Shown in pieces: positions 1-7,187 of a stretch of DNA of 23,424 bases. The stretch is from the NCBI GenBank assembly GCA_910584435.1, contig CAJUAP010000056.1:1-23424 (forward strand). Direction: 5' to 3'. Source of the stretch: an uncultured Acetatifactor sp. Lineage in GTDB: Bacteria > Bacillota > Clostridia > Lachnospirales > Lachnospiraceae. A program made the translations under genes and the position numbers. Numbering within the stretch: position 1 is the stretch's first letter; each line of letters begins with the position of its first letter. A model generated the notes under the pieces. That model did not search any database. It worked only from the letters and a program-made list of their open reading frames with translations, and had not been told where the DNA came from.

Positions 1-11
1 CAGGATTTACA

Positions 12-392
12 GTGATGCTTCCGGGAAAGTACCTGGCTGGCGGTCTGCAGTCGGGTTGCATTGCAGATTTAATCGGTGTGCAGTATAAGCTGAGATTTCA
101 GAAAGAAGCAGTCTCCAGGGTGGATGAGATGAAACAATATTTTTCTTACTTTGCTAATATATTATTTATGATCAAGAGGGTGTATGCATTGGACAAAAAA
201 GCTGTATGGCTGAAAGTACCGCTTAAGCTGACAGCAATTGTACAGGTATTTAAAACAAAATTCACAGATGCGGTGTTGGCGCTGCAGGACGGACATGTAG
301 CGGAATATGGGACTTTTGATGAATTGATAAATAATCCGGAGGGTATTTTCTACAATATGTATGTTTTACAGCAGCAGCATTATAAAAATTAG
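12..392 (+). pseudogene. Internally deleted ABC transporter (permease N-end fused to ATPase C-end)
   Basis: The stretch from about 129 reads like the beginning of an exporter-type ABC protein (MKQYFSYFANILFMIKRVYA, then DKKAVWLKVPL). Near base 250 it passes straight into a typical end of an ABC ATPase (DAVLALQDGHVAEYGTFDEL, then the tail NMYVLQQQHYKN). The membrane domain, Walker A, signature motif and Walker B are all absent: about 85 codons remain where a half-transporter has roughly 550-600. The frame is also open to the left edge of the window, so the first 39 codons may belong to another gene fused in. It cannot bind or hydrolyse ATP. The stop at 390-392 sits just before the start of a truncated S8 protease, so the two were probably one operon for peptide processing and export (inference). 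Confidence 0.6.
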
Positions 393-401
393 GGGGAAGA
401 A

Positions 402-671
402 ATGGTTCATTGTGTGATTTTAGATACAGGAGTCAGGCATAATCATAAAGCATTCAGAGACGAAAAGCTTTCAGGGTTCACGCTGACAGGAAATGATGAA
501 CTGGAAGTACAAAGTGATTTTGAAGATACATACGGGCATGGAACAGCTGTTTATGGCATTATCAGGGAACCTGATACAAATATTACCAATATCAGGCTGG
601 CAGGTATAGAAAATGGTATGGATTATGTCTTTCCAATGGGCTGTCATCGCGCTGTCCATATTGATGAATGA
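402..671 (+). pseudogene. Truncated S8 (subtilisin-like) serine protease
   Basis: The start is well supported: GGGGGAAG lies just upstream of ATG 402, directly after the ABC remnant's stop. The 89 residues contain the catalytic Asp block (VHCVILDTGV) and the catalytic His block (YGHGTAVYGII), in the order and spacing of subtilases. After ITNIRLAGIENG the homology stops and the frame ends, so the oxyanion Asn and the nucleophile Ser block (GTS) are missing. A full domain needs about 250-300 residues. A second frame, 625-750, stays open (MSFQWAVIALSILMND...) and may be a further remnant of the same locus. With two of three catalytic residues and no substrate-binding floor, activity is not expected. 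Subtilases beside ABC exporters are common in peptide-maturation clusters, the likely origin here (inference). Confidence 0.65.
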
Positions 672-789
672 TAATTGTAAGACCAGTTTTACCAGTTCCC
701 TGATGATGCCGGTGACATTGGAGCATCAGGAAGAAGGGGATAAGTCATAAAAAGTACTGATAAAATTTCAACTTCCTGTTATAAATATT

Positions 790-819
790 TGCATATAATT
801 CCTCTTTTTACAGATACTA
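790..819 (+). promoter_or_regulatory. Sigma-G-like promoter of spoVT
   Basis: TGCATA (790-795), a 17-nt spacer, then GATACTA (813-819). The Bacillus sigma-G consensus is TGAATA - 17/18 - CATACTA, so this is 5/6 and 6/7. Transcription would begin near 826, about 34 nt before the spoVT ATG. In Bacillus subtilis spoVT is a sigma-G gene, which agrees with the motif. Confidence 0.7.
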
Positions 820-859
820 ACTTCACGTCAACATGATGATAAGATGGAGGGAAGTAACT

Positions 860-1405
860 ATGAAAGCAACAGGAATTGTGAGACGTATAGATGATTTAGG
901 CAGGATTGTCATTCCGAAGGAGATTCGCAGGACGCTCCATATCAGGGAATCTGATCCGCTGGAAATATTTACGGACAGGGAAGGACAGGTGATTCTGAAG
1001 AAATATTCTCCCATTGGGGAAATGTCTACTTTTGCCAAGCAATATGCGGAAAGCCTTGCGCAGGTATCAGGCCATGCGGCTCTGATTGCGGACAGGGACC
1101 AGTTTATTGCAGCGGCAGGGGGATACAAGCAGATGGTGAATAAGTCTGTCAGCAGACAGATGGACGAGAAGATTCACAACCGTGAGACCATCATGGCGTC
1201 CAGGGGCGACAGAAGCTTTGTGTCCATCTGTGACGAGGGCGGCGATGAGTATCAGCACGAAGCCATTGCGCCGATTCTGTGTGAAGGCGATATTATCGGC
1301 AGTGTGGTGCTGCTGCAGAATGACAATAAGGGCCGTATGGGAGAGGTGGAGCAGAAGCTTTTGCTGTCTGCCGCAGGCTTTTTGGGCAGGCAGATGGAGC
1401 AGTAA
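860..1405 (+). CDS. spoVT: Stage V sporulation regulator SpoVT (AbrB-like N-domain plus GAF-like C-domain)
   Basis: This is a DNA-binding transition regulator that modulates forespore sigma-G genes. Residues 1-50 form the swapped-hairpin AbrB domain, with the near-diagnostic MKATGIVRRIDDLGRIVIPK and EIRRTLHIRESDPLEIF. The remaining 130 residues match the GAF-like sensor half of SpoVT. Its length of 181 residues is close to the usual 178-182. ATG 860 is chosen because GGAGG at 846-850 precedes it by 9 nt and the AbrB fold starts there; an upstream in-frame ATG at 833 would lie only a few bases from the predicted transcript start. It is monocistronic: sigma-G-like promoter upstream, convergent pncB and a shared hairpin downstream. 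Confidence 0.95.
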   Translation: MKATGIVRRIDDLGRIVIPKEIRRTLHIRESDPLEIFTDREGQVILKKYSPIGEMSTFAKQYAESLAQVSGHAALIADRDQFIAAAGGYKQMVNKSVSRQMDEKIHNRETIMASRGDRSFVSICDEGGDEYQHEAIAPILCEGDIIGSVVLLQNDNKGRMGEVEQKLLLSAAGFLGRQMEQ

Positions 1406-1421
1406 GCAGGAGGGTAAATAT

Positions 1422-1462
1422 AAATGGTATGAAATGTTTTTGCTCATAATTTCATACCATTT
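1422..1462. terminator. Bidirectional terminator between spoVT and pncB
   Basis: A perfect 14-bp inverted repeat, AAATGGTATGAAAT (1422-1435) and ATTTCATACCATTT (1449-1462), with a 13-nt loop. T-rich sequence follows on the + strand, and the arm itself ends in A/T on both sides. It lies 17 nt past the spoVT stop and about 85 nt past the convergent pncB stop, so it can serve both. Confidence 0.7.
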
Positions 1463-1547
1463 ATTTTATTCCTTTTATTTTATTCCATTTCTTTGAAGCT
1501 TACGTCCGCGTTGCCTCTGCAGCATTGGTAATCAGCGGGTGCCGTTT

Positions 1548-3002
1548 TTATTTCTCGCTCATCTGTTCCAGCAGTTCCATCTTCACATCATAAAGCTTCT
1601 TCGACAAATCCACATAGACTGCCTGGGGGTTTACAAGCCGCTTTGTCTCATCCCAGAGGGTATCCAGTTCCTGCTGGCAGTAAGCCCGGATGTCCATAAC
1701 CCTAGGGGAAGTGTAACAGCATTGGCCCTCTTTGAATATCTGTTTCATCAGGGGGCGCAGGGTGTAGGTGCCGCCCTTCAGCTTCGTCTTCTTCCAGGGC
1801 TCCATCGGGTCAAACAGCACCAGTTCATCGGCTTCGCTGTATTCTTCCTCTGCCAGGCAGATGAGGTCCGCTTTTATCTTGCCCGTTTCTTTCTCATAGA
1901 CACGGTAGATTTTCTTGTTGCCGGGATTTGTAACCTTTTCGCTGTTCTCGGAAAGCTTAATTTTGGGAATAAAATGTCCGTCCTTATCACGGATTGCCGC
2001 CAATTTGTAGACGCCGCCGAAGGAAGGGTTATCCTTGGAGGTGATGAGGTTGGTGCCCACGCCCCAGGAAGTAATGGCTGCGCCCTGGGCCTTCAGGCTG
2101 TCAATCAGGTATTCGTCCAGATCGTTGGAGGCGGAGATAACCGCATCGGGGAAACCGGCTTCATCCAGCATTTTCCGGGCTTTCTTGGAGAGATAAGCCA
2201 GGTCGCCGCTGTCTAAACGGATGCCGTAGAAGCTCAAAGGGATTCCGGCTTCACGCATTTCGGTGAATACTTTGATGGCGTTGGGAACACCGGATTTTAA
2301 GGTATCATAAGTATCCGCCAACAGAATACAGGCGGAAGGATACATATCGGCATAGGTTTTAAAGGCAGTGTATTCATCTGGAAAGCTCATAATCCAGCTG
2401 TGGGCGTGGGTGCCTTTTACAGGAACATCAAAAAGCTGTCCGCAGAGTACATTGCTGGTACCGATACAGCCGCCGATCATTGCAGCGCGGGCTCCGTAAG
2501 TGCCGGCATCGGGTCCCTGGGCCCGGCGCAGACCGAATTCCATAATGCCGTCTCCTTTGGCTGCATAACACACCCTGGCGGCTTTGGTTGCAATGAGGCT
2601 CTGATGGTTGATGATGTTCAAAATGGCCGTTTCCACAAGCTGGGCTTCCATAATGGGGGCAATTACCTTGATGATTGGCTCTCTGGGAAACATGACAGTA
2701 CCTTCGGGAATGGCATAAATGTCCCCGGAGAAACGGAATGTCCGCAGGTATTCCAGGAAGTCCGGCTGGAAAATGCCCAGGGAGGCCAGATAGTCAATAT
2801 CTTCTTCGTCAAAATGCAATTCTCTGATGTACTGGATGACCTGCTCTAATCCGGCGGAAATTGCGTAACCCCCTCCGCAGGGGTTGGTGCGGTAGAAGGC
2901 GTCAAATATAACGGTTTCATTTTGATCCTTATTCTTGTAGTAGCCCTGCATCATGGTAAGTTCGTAGAGATCTGTCATCAATGTGAGATTCTGTCTGTCC
3001 AT
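1548..3002 (-). CDS. pncB: Nicotinate phosphoribosyltransferase
   Basis: Cytosolic NAD-salvage enzyme converting nicotinate and PRPP (with ATP) to nicotinate mononucleotide and pyrophosphate. The 484-residue product has the usual length and start of the Firmicutes family (MDRQNLTLMTDLYELTMMQG). It carries the family's central block GTHAHSW (His199 and His201, the region of the phosphorylated His), the FGLRRAQGPDAG segment that lines the active site, and the phosphate-binding LDSGDLAYLSKK region. No frameshift is visible. It is the only - strand gene in the window and is convergent with spoVT. A sigma-A-like promoter lies about 95 nt upstream. No other NAD gene is adjacent. Confidence 0.95.
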   Translation of the reverse strand: MDRQNLTLMTDLYELTMMQGYYKNKDQNETVIFDAFYRTNPCGGGYAISAGLEQVIQYIRELHFDEEDIDYLASLGIFQPDFLEYLRTFRFSGDIYAIPEGTVMFPREPIIKVIAPIMEAQLVETAILNIINHQSLIATKAARVCYAAKGDGIMEFGLRRAQGPDAGTYGARAAMIGGCIGTSNVLCGQLFDVPVKGTHAHSWIMSFPDEYTAFKTYADMYPSACILLADTYDTLKSGVPNAIKVFTEMREAGIPLSFYGIRLDSGDLAYLSKKARKMLDEAGFPDAVISASNDLDEYLIDSLKAQGAAITSWGVGTNLITSKDNPSFGGVYKLAAIRDKDGHFIPKIKLSENSEKVTNPGNKKIYRVYEKETGKIKADLICLAEEEYSEADELVLFDPMEPWKKTKLKGGTYTLRPLMKQIFKEGQCCYTSPRVMDIRAYCQQELDTLWDETKRLVNPQAVYVDLSKKLYDVKMELLEQMSEK

Positions 3003-3101
3003 ATCATCCTCTTTTCTGCCATATCATGACTGCAATTTATTCAGCCGATGTAAAGGGTAATTTTTATTGTGTAGCATTATGGCACCGTACGGCCGGGATA
3101 A

Positions 3102-3130
3102 ATTATATTTGTATGGCGTTTCTGTGTAAG
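3102..3130 (-). promoter_or_regulatory. Sigma-A-like promoter of pncB
   Basis: Read on the - strand, TATAAT occupies 3107-3102 and CTTACA 3130-3125, with 17 nt between them. The -10 is perfect and the -35 is 4/6. The predicted start near 3095 gives a leader of about 90 nt before the pncB ATG. Confidence 0.45.
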
Positions 3131-3178
3131 AATTTATACCCATGAACGAAAACATTTGCCGGCCTAAATGTATAACGA

Positions 3179-3208
3179 GTGAACGCATCGGCAGATAAAT
3201 GCGTTCAC
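3179..3208. repeat. Operator-like inverted repeat upstream of pncB
   Basis: GTGAACGCAT (3179-3188) and ATGCGTTCAC (3199-3208) form a perfect 10-bp dyad around a 10-nt centre. It lies about 50 bp upstream of the pncB -35 and is not followed by a T-tract in either direction, so a regulator site is as likely as a hairpin. The regulator is not identifiable from sequence. Confidence 0.4.
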
Positions 3209-3260
3209 GAGTATAATTAATAGTATCATATACCTGTTACAGGGAAAATGCAAGTTTGAG

Positions 3261-3294
3261 AATAACAGTTCAGTGACCTGTCTGAACTGTTATT
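3261..3294. repeat. Dispersed palindromic element, copy A
   Basis: AATAACAGTTCAG (3261-3273) and CTGAACTGTTATT (3282-3294) are perfect 13-nt arms around an 8-nt loop. The 30-nt core, 3263-3292, begins TAACAGTTC and ends GAACTGTTA. It is the most intact copy of a family also found at 7037, 20686, 21983 and (half) 11911. No T-tract follows, so it is not a classical terminator. Confidence 0.7.
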
Positions 3295-3332
3295 CGCTCG
3301 CGGGTATAAGAATGAAATATGCACAAAGTTAC

Positions 3333-3361
3333 TTTACATTTCCCGGGGTATTTGATAAAAT
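3333..3361 (+). promoter_or_regulatory. Sigma-A-like promoter of the GGDEF gene
   Basis: TTTACA (3333-3338), 17-nt spacer, TAAAAT (3356-3361). Transcription would start near 3368. That excludes the in-frame ATG at 3362 as translation start and supports ATG 3410. Confidence 0.6.
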
Positions 3362-3409
3362 ATGCTGGAACAAGAATCCATCATAAGAGTAAGGAGGTCT
3401 GTGAATTTC

Positions 3410-5212
3410 ATGGAAGCAACGATTGATGCCATATTTCCGGCCGGAAGATTTGACAAATTCCTTATGCTGATAGATGGTAACAGGCAGATGTATGACTTTA
3501 TGGGGTCATATGTCTATTTTCCTTTGTATAAAATTGTATTGGAAAAAGATATAGAGAGACTGGAGAAGGCAATCGTTAAATGCAGGGAACCCGATGCCGG
3601 AAGTGTGGATGAATGTATCCATATCCTGAATGACCAGGGGGAATATGACAGGTTTCTTGTCAGTATAGAGGATTGTCATGATTCCAGACATTGCCATATT
3701 GAATTTCAGAACATATCATATGGGGAGAGGAAGCTTTCCCGGATGAACGAGAAATGTTTTGTGATGCAGGATTTCCTGACTGTCAGCGGCAAGGTGTATT
3801 TTGAGTATAAAATGGATCAGGATATGTTCAGGATGTTCTGGATGGATTATGAGCAGGTGATTGAGCTGTATCATCTGCCTTTGGATGAATGGGTGGCAGA
3901 GGTCATACAGAAGGAAATGGTCACAGGCAGAGACAGGGATATTTTTGAAGCTTTCTGCAAGGCCCTGCGGCAGGTGGAGAAGATCCAGTATTTTTCCTTT
4001 CATGGGAATATCATTACAAAAGGCGGAACGCCGGATGCCTATAAGATCAAATTCATTTCCAGGATGCACAACAAGCAGAAAATGGTCATTGGCACATGGT
4101 CGGTTATCAACGAGCAGACGGGGAATGACGTAGATGATTTTGTAGAAGGCACCCAGGTGGATTCCATGACCAGGATATTGAATAAAAAGGCCATCACGGA
4201 ATACGGGGAATCTGCAGTGAGTGCAGGCGGACAGGTGGCCATTGTCATGATGGATGTGGACAATTTTAAGACGTTGAACGATACCTATGGACATCTGTTT
4301 GGCGACAAGGTTATCATGGCCGTGGCGGAAGTGATTAAGAAAACGGTGGGGGAAAACGGCGCTGCGGGCCGTGTGGGCGGCGATGAGTTTATGCTGGTGA
4401 TCAGGGATTTTGGAGATGAAGTGGGATTGCGCAATTATCTCAGGACGATTAAGACCAATGTAGCAGCGCTGTTTCAGGATAAGCTTGGTATCAATCGGAT
4501 CTCCTGTTCCATCGGTGCCTCCAGGAGCGGTATTGATTCTGATCAGTATAAGGATCTGGTGAGAATAGCGGACAAGGCCCTTTATATTGCAAAACAGAAG
4601 GGAAAGAATCGCTTTATCATATATCTGGAAGAAAAACATGGCCGGTTCCACATGGCGGACGAGGGCTATGATATGATGGAAATCAGAGATTCCTTTTATT
4701 CGGAAAAGGACTTAAATCGATGGAATGCGCTGCTGGCAGATGTGGTTTTGTATGGCAGCAGCAGACTTGAACCATTATTGGAACATGCGGTTGTGACTTT
4801 GACCATTGACAGGCTGATAGTGCTTTGGGGGAAGGAATTGTCAATGACTGCCATCAGCTCTATGGGGCATCAGGGAACGGAGAAGGAACGGACGCTTTTG
4901 GAGAATCAAACGTATCTGGAGTTATTCCAGGGGGACATGTACATGATTACCAATACCAATATGCTGGAATTTACTCTGCCGGATGCCTATGGCGTTTTCC
5001 GCGACAACGGCGTGCGCAGTGTCATGCAGCATTTGCTTCGGGATATGGACGGCAATCTGGCAGGGATGGTTCTGGCGGAGGAATGTGTGAATCTGAAGCA
5101 TTTTCCCAAGCTGGCAGTACAGTTGTTTGAAAATATGAGTAAGATTATCAATGCAGTATTGTTAAAGGAAAGAGTGATGCCGATAGCGGCAGGGGAGCGG
5201 AAAATACAATAG
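3410..5212 (+). CDS. GGDEF-domain protein, probable diguanylate cyclase with C-terminal GAF-like domain
   Basis: Predicted to make cyclic di-GMP from two GTP. ATG 3410 is chosen because AAGGAGG (3391-3397) precedes it and the promoter's start point lies after the earlier ATG. The 600-residue product has about 250 N-terminal residues of unassigned, PAS-like sensory sequence without membrane segments. The GGDEF domain follows, from about 251 (DSMTRILNKKAI) to 410, with MMDVDNFKTLNDTYGH for metal and nucleotide binding and an intact GRVGGDEF (GGDEF at 323-327). The RxxD product-inhibition site normally five residues before GGDEF is absent. The last 190 residues (AITSMGHQG..., MVLAEECVNLK) look GAF-like. 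It is therefore a soluble, possibly ligand-controlled cyclase. It stands alone; a minisatellite separates it from the next gene. Confidence 0.88.
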   Translation: MEATIDAIFPAGRFDKFLMLIDGNRQMYDFMGSYVYFPLYKIVLEKDIERLEKAIVKCREPDAGSVDECIHILNDQGEYDRFLVSIEDCHDSRHCHIEFQNISYGERKLSRMNEKCFVMQDFLTVSGKVYFEYKMDQDMFRMFWMDYEQVIELYHLPLDEWVAEVIQKEMVTGRDRDIFEAFCKALRQVEKIQYFSFHGNIITKGGTPDAYKIKFISRMHNKQKMVIGTWSVINEQTGNDVDDFVEGTQVDSMTRILNKKAITEYGESAVSAGGQVAIVMMDVDNFKTLNDTYGHLFGDKVIMAVAEVIKKTVGENGAAGRVGGDEFMLVIRDFGDEVGLRNYLRTIKTNVAALFQDKLGINRISCSIGASRSGIDSDQYKDLVRIADKALYIAKQKGKNRFIIYLEEKHGRFHMADEGYDMMEIRDSFYSEKDLNRWNALLADVVLYGSSRLEPLLEHAVVTLTIDRLIVLWGKELSMTAISSMGHQGTEKERTLLENQTYLELFQGDMYMITNTNMLEFTLPDAYGVFRDNGVRSVMQHLLRDMDGNLAGMVLAEECVNLKHFPKLAVQLFENMSKIINAVLLKERVMPIAAGERKIQ

Positions 5213-5267
5213 CAGAAGGGTGAACGCAGCGGTAAAAGGGAAAATGAAATAATAAGGGACTGAATAA

Positions 5268-5387
5268 AATGTTGAAAGGCAGAATGCAGGAGTAAGTGGG
5301 TCAATGTAATGTTGAAAGGCAGAATGCAGGAGTAAGTGGGTTGATGTAATGTTGAAAGGCAGAATGCAGGAGTGAATGGGGCAATGC
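5268..5387. repeat. Minisatellite, 40-bp period, three units
   Basis: The string AATGTTGAAAGGCAGAATGC begins at 5268, 5308 and 5348, exactly 40 bp apart. Units 1 and 2 differ at only a few bases and unit 3 diverges at its end. The whole gap 5213-5449 is built of related purine-rich words (GAAAATG, AATGCAG, GAATGG), suggesting older degenerate units on both sides. The period is not a multiple of three and there is no conserved ORF, so it is non-coding. The last part supplies the GAGGGGAG ribosome site of the next gene. Confidence 0.85.
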
Positions 5388-5449
5388 AATGGTGAATGGA
5401 AAATGCAGTAGTGAAACGGAAAATGAAATGATGAGGGGAGAATGGAATA

Positions 5450-7039
5450 ATGAGAGGACGGCATGAATATCATTTTCCTCTGCGGGAAATTGCGGTGTAT
5501 ACATTTTCCGTTATCATGTGCTTTATTATTGTTCTGCTGCTGTTCTGCACAAGGTGGGTGGACTATTCGTATCAGCGCCTTTTTCTGACAGGAAATATAC
5601 CGCTGCTGTGCTGTGGGGCGCTTGTGGGCGCAGGAGTGGTTCTGTGGAGGAGAAAGTGCGGGAGAATTGGCAGGATTCTGGAAAAATATTCTCAAAAGGC
5701 GATTCGGAGTCTGACGGTTCTGCTGATTCCGATACAGATATATGTGTGTTATAACGCATATTTTTATACGGAGTGGGATGTGGCGGTGCTCATCAGGAAT
5801 GCCTTCGCGGTTGCGGAGGGAGAACCCCTGATGAGCACATTGTATTTTTCAAGTTATCCGAACAATCTGCTGCTGATGATTGTTTTTTCCATCATCAGGA
5901 AGGCGGATTTATATTTCGGCGTGCTGGATGTACAGCAGGGCATCATGGGGATATTGTGTGTGCAGTGTTTCCTGTCCGCTCTGACAGGATATTTGCTGTT
6001 TCAGGTTGTGCGGAAACTTGCAGGCTGCTTCGGGGCATGGTGCGGATGGTTCAGCTATCTTGTGCTTGTGGGAAGCAGCGGCTGGCTGATGATTCCATAT
6101 TCTGATTCCGTGGGGCTGTTCTTTCCTGCGGCGCTGCTGTACCTCTATATGAAGCTGCAGAACGGGAAGTGTATCAGGCTGAAATGGATTGGGCTGGGTG
6201 TGCTGTCCTGTCTGGGATATCATGTCAAGCCGCAGATTTTGATTGTTTTTATCGCCATAGTGATTGTGGAGGTTTTTACTCCGAAACCGAAAACGGCGGA
6301 AGGAGAATTGATGAAGCCCACACCAGGGAAGCCGGTATTGTCAGGAAAGGGCCGGACAGGAAAGCTGGGGCTGCTGTATGCCCTGGCAGGAATCGTACTT
6401 GCTTCTCTTCTCTATAGCTGTCTCGTGAGGGATATTACGAGGCAGCTGGACCAGGAGAAAGCTTTTGGATTCACTCATTTTATCATGATGGGGCTCAATG
6501 ATGCAAATAACGGCGGGTATCTGGAAGAGGATGTAGAATTCTCAAGAAGCTTTGTTACGAAGGCGGAGCGGACGGAAGCAAATGTGCAGGTCATAGGGCA
6601 GCGTTTGAAGGAAATGGGATTGGGAGGATTGGGAACGCATGTTGTACGTAAGTTACTGACAAACTATGGGGACGGGACGTTTGCGTGGAAGATGGAAGGG
6701 AATTTTGTGCATCAGGTGTATGAACCAAAGAACAAGTTTATTTCACCGGTACTGCGCAATATCATATGGGGTGACGGCAAGGCAAATGCCCTGAATGAAA
6801 CGGTGAAACAGGGCGTCTGGCTCTGTGTCCTGGCGGCTTCCCTGGGAATGATCGGATACCGGAAGAAGGCGGATTCCGCAGTGGCCATAGTGTTACTGGC
6901 GGTCATTGGGCTGACGGTTTTTGAAGTTTTGTTCGAGGCCAGGGCGAGGTATTTATATATTTATGTGCCTTTCTATATAGCTGCCGGGGTCCTGGGGGCG
7001 AAGGAGATGGCGAGAAGGGTCTGCACAGTCGTCTTGTAA
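5450..7039 (+). CDS. Polytopic membrane protein, GT-C-like glycosyltransferase
   Basis: The 529 residues hold about ten to twelve hydrophobic segments, beginning with VYTFSVIMCFIIVLLLF and ending in YLYIYVPFYIAAGVLG, so this is an integral membrane protein. The first large extracytoplasmic loop has FYTEWDVAVL (Asp110) followed by SYPNN (135-139). An acidic residue in that position is the usual catalytic feature of GT-C enzymes that use lipid-linked sugars. A soluble stretch of about 130 residues (GLNDANNGGY...) lies before the last helices. I infer transfer of sugar to a surface polymer or protein; donor and acceptor are unknown. ATG 5450 has GAGGGGAG at 5433-5440. The TAA stop is the first three bases of palindromic copy B. 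A non-enzymatic membrane protein remains possible. Confidence 0.65.
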   Translation: MRGRHEYHFPLREIAVYTFSVIMCFIIVLLLFCTRWVDYSYQRLFLTGNIPLLCCGALVGAGVVLWRRKCGRIGRILEKYSQKAIRSLTVLLIPIQIYVCYNAYFYTEWDVAVLIRNAFAVAEGEPLMSTLYFSSYPNNLLLMIVFSIIRKADLYFGVLDVQQGIMGILCVQCFLSALTGYLLFQVVRKLAGCFGAWCGWFSYLVLVGSSGWLMIPYSDSVGLFFPAALLYLYMKLQNGKCIRLKWIGLGVLSCLGYHVKPQILIVFIAIVIVEVFTPKPKTAEGELMKPTPGKPVLSGKGRTGKLGLLYALAGIVLASLLYSCLVRDITRQLDQEKAFGFTHFIMMGLNDANNGGYLEEDVEFSRSFVTKAERTEANVQVIGQRLKEMGLGGLGTHVVRKLLTNYGDGTFAWKMEGNFVHQVYEPKNKFISPVLRNIIWGDGKANALNETVKQGVWLCVLAASLGMIGYRKKADSAVAIVLLAVIGLTVFEVLFEARARYLYIYVPFYIAAGVLGAKEMARRVCTVVL

Positions 7040-7066
7040 CAGTCCAGACAGGCCAATGAACTGTTA
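7037..7066. repeat. Dispersed palindromic element, copy B (supplies a stop codon)
   Basis: TAACAGTCCA (7037-7046) and TGAACTGTTA (7057-7066) are 10-nt arms with one mismatch and a 10-nt loop. Total length is 30 nt, the same as copy A. The TAA at 7037-7039 is the stop codon of the preceding membrane-protein gene. Confidence 0.65.
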
Positions 7067-7127
7067 TGTTGTTTCTGGTAAAAATATCAATTATGCATGG
7101 CTGAATTGATGTAACAAGGTGATTAGA

Positions 7128-7156
7128 TTGGCAGAGAAATTTACCGTATTTGTAAA
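7128..7156 (+). promoter_or_regulatory. Possible sigma-A promoter of the methyltransferase
   Basis: TTGGCA (7128-7133), 17-nt spacer, TGTAAA (7151-7156). The -35 is 5/6 and the -10 is 4/6. It is positioned sensibly, about 30 nt before ATG 7188, but AT-rich sequence makes chance matches likely. Confidence 0.3.
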
Positions 7157-7187
7157 CAGAGAGGCTTATTATACGAGGAGGAATAAG

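Noticed and set aside
625..750. 41-codon frame after the truncated protease (MSFQWAVIALSILMND...)
   Set aside because: No ribosome site and no family recognised; more likely a decayed fragment than a gene. Mentioned under the protease finding only.
3362..3409. Upstream ATG 3362 as start of the GGDEF protein
   Set aside because: It overlaps the predicted -10 and precedes the predicted transcript start; AAGGAGG at 3391 points to ATG 3410.
5268..5387. Repeats considered as a CRISPR array
   Set aside because: The units abut with no unique spacers and there are no cas genes in the window.
5162..5695. 177-codon - strand frame with repeated HSAFQHYI-type peptide
   Set aside because: The peptide repeat only reflects the 40-bp minisatellite. 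The period is not a multiple of three and the frame overlaps two real genes.
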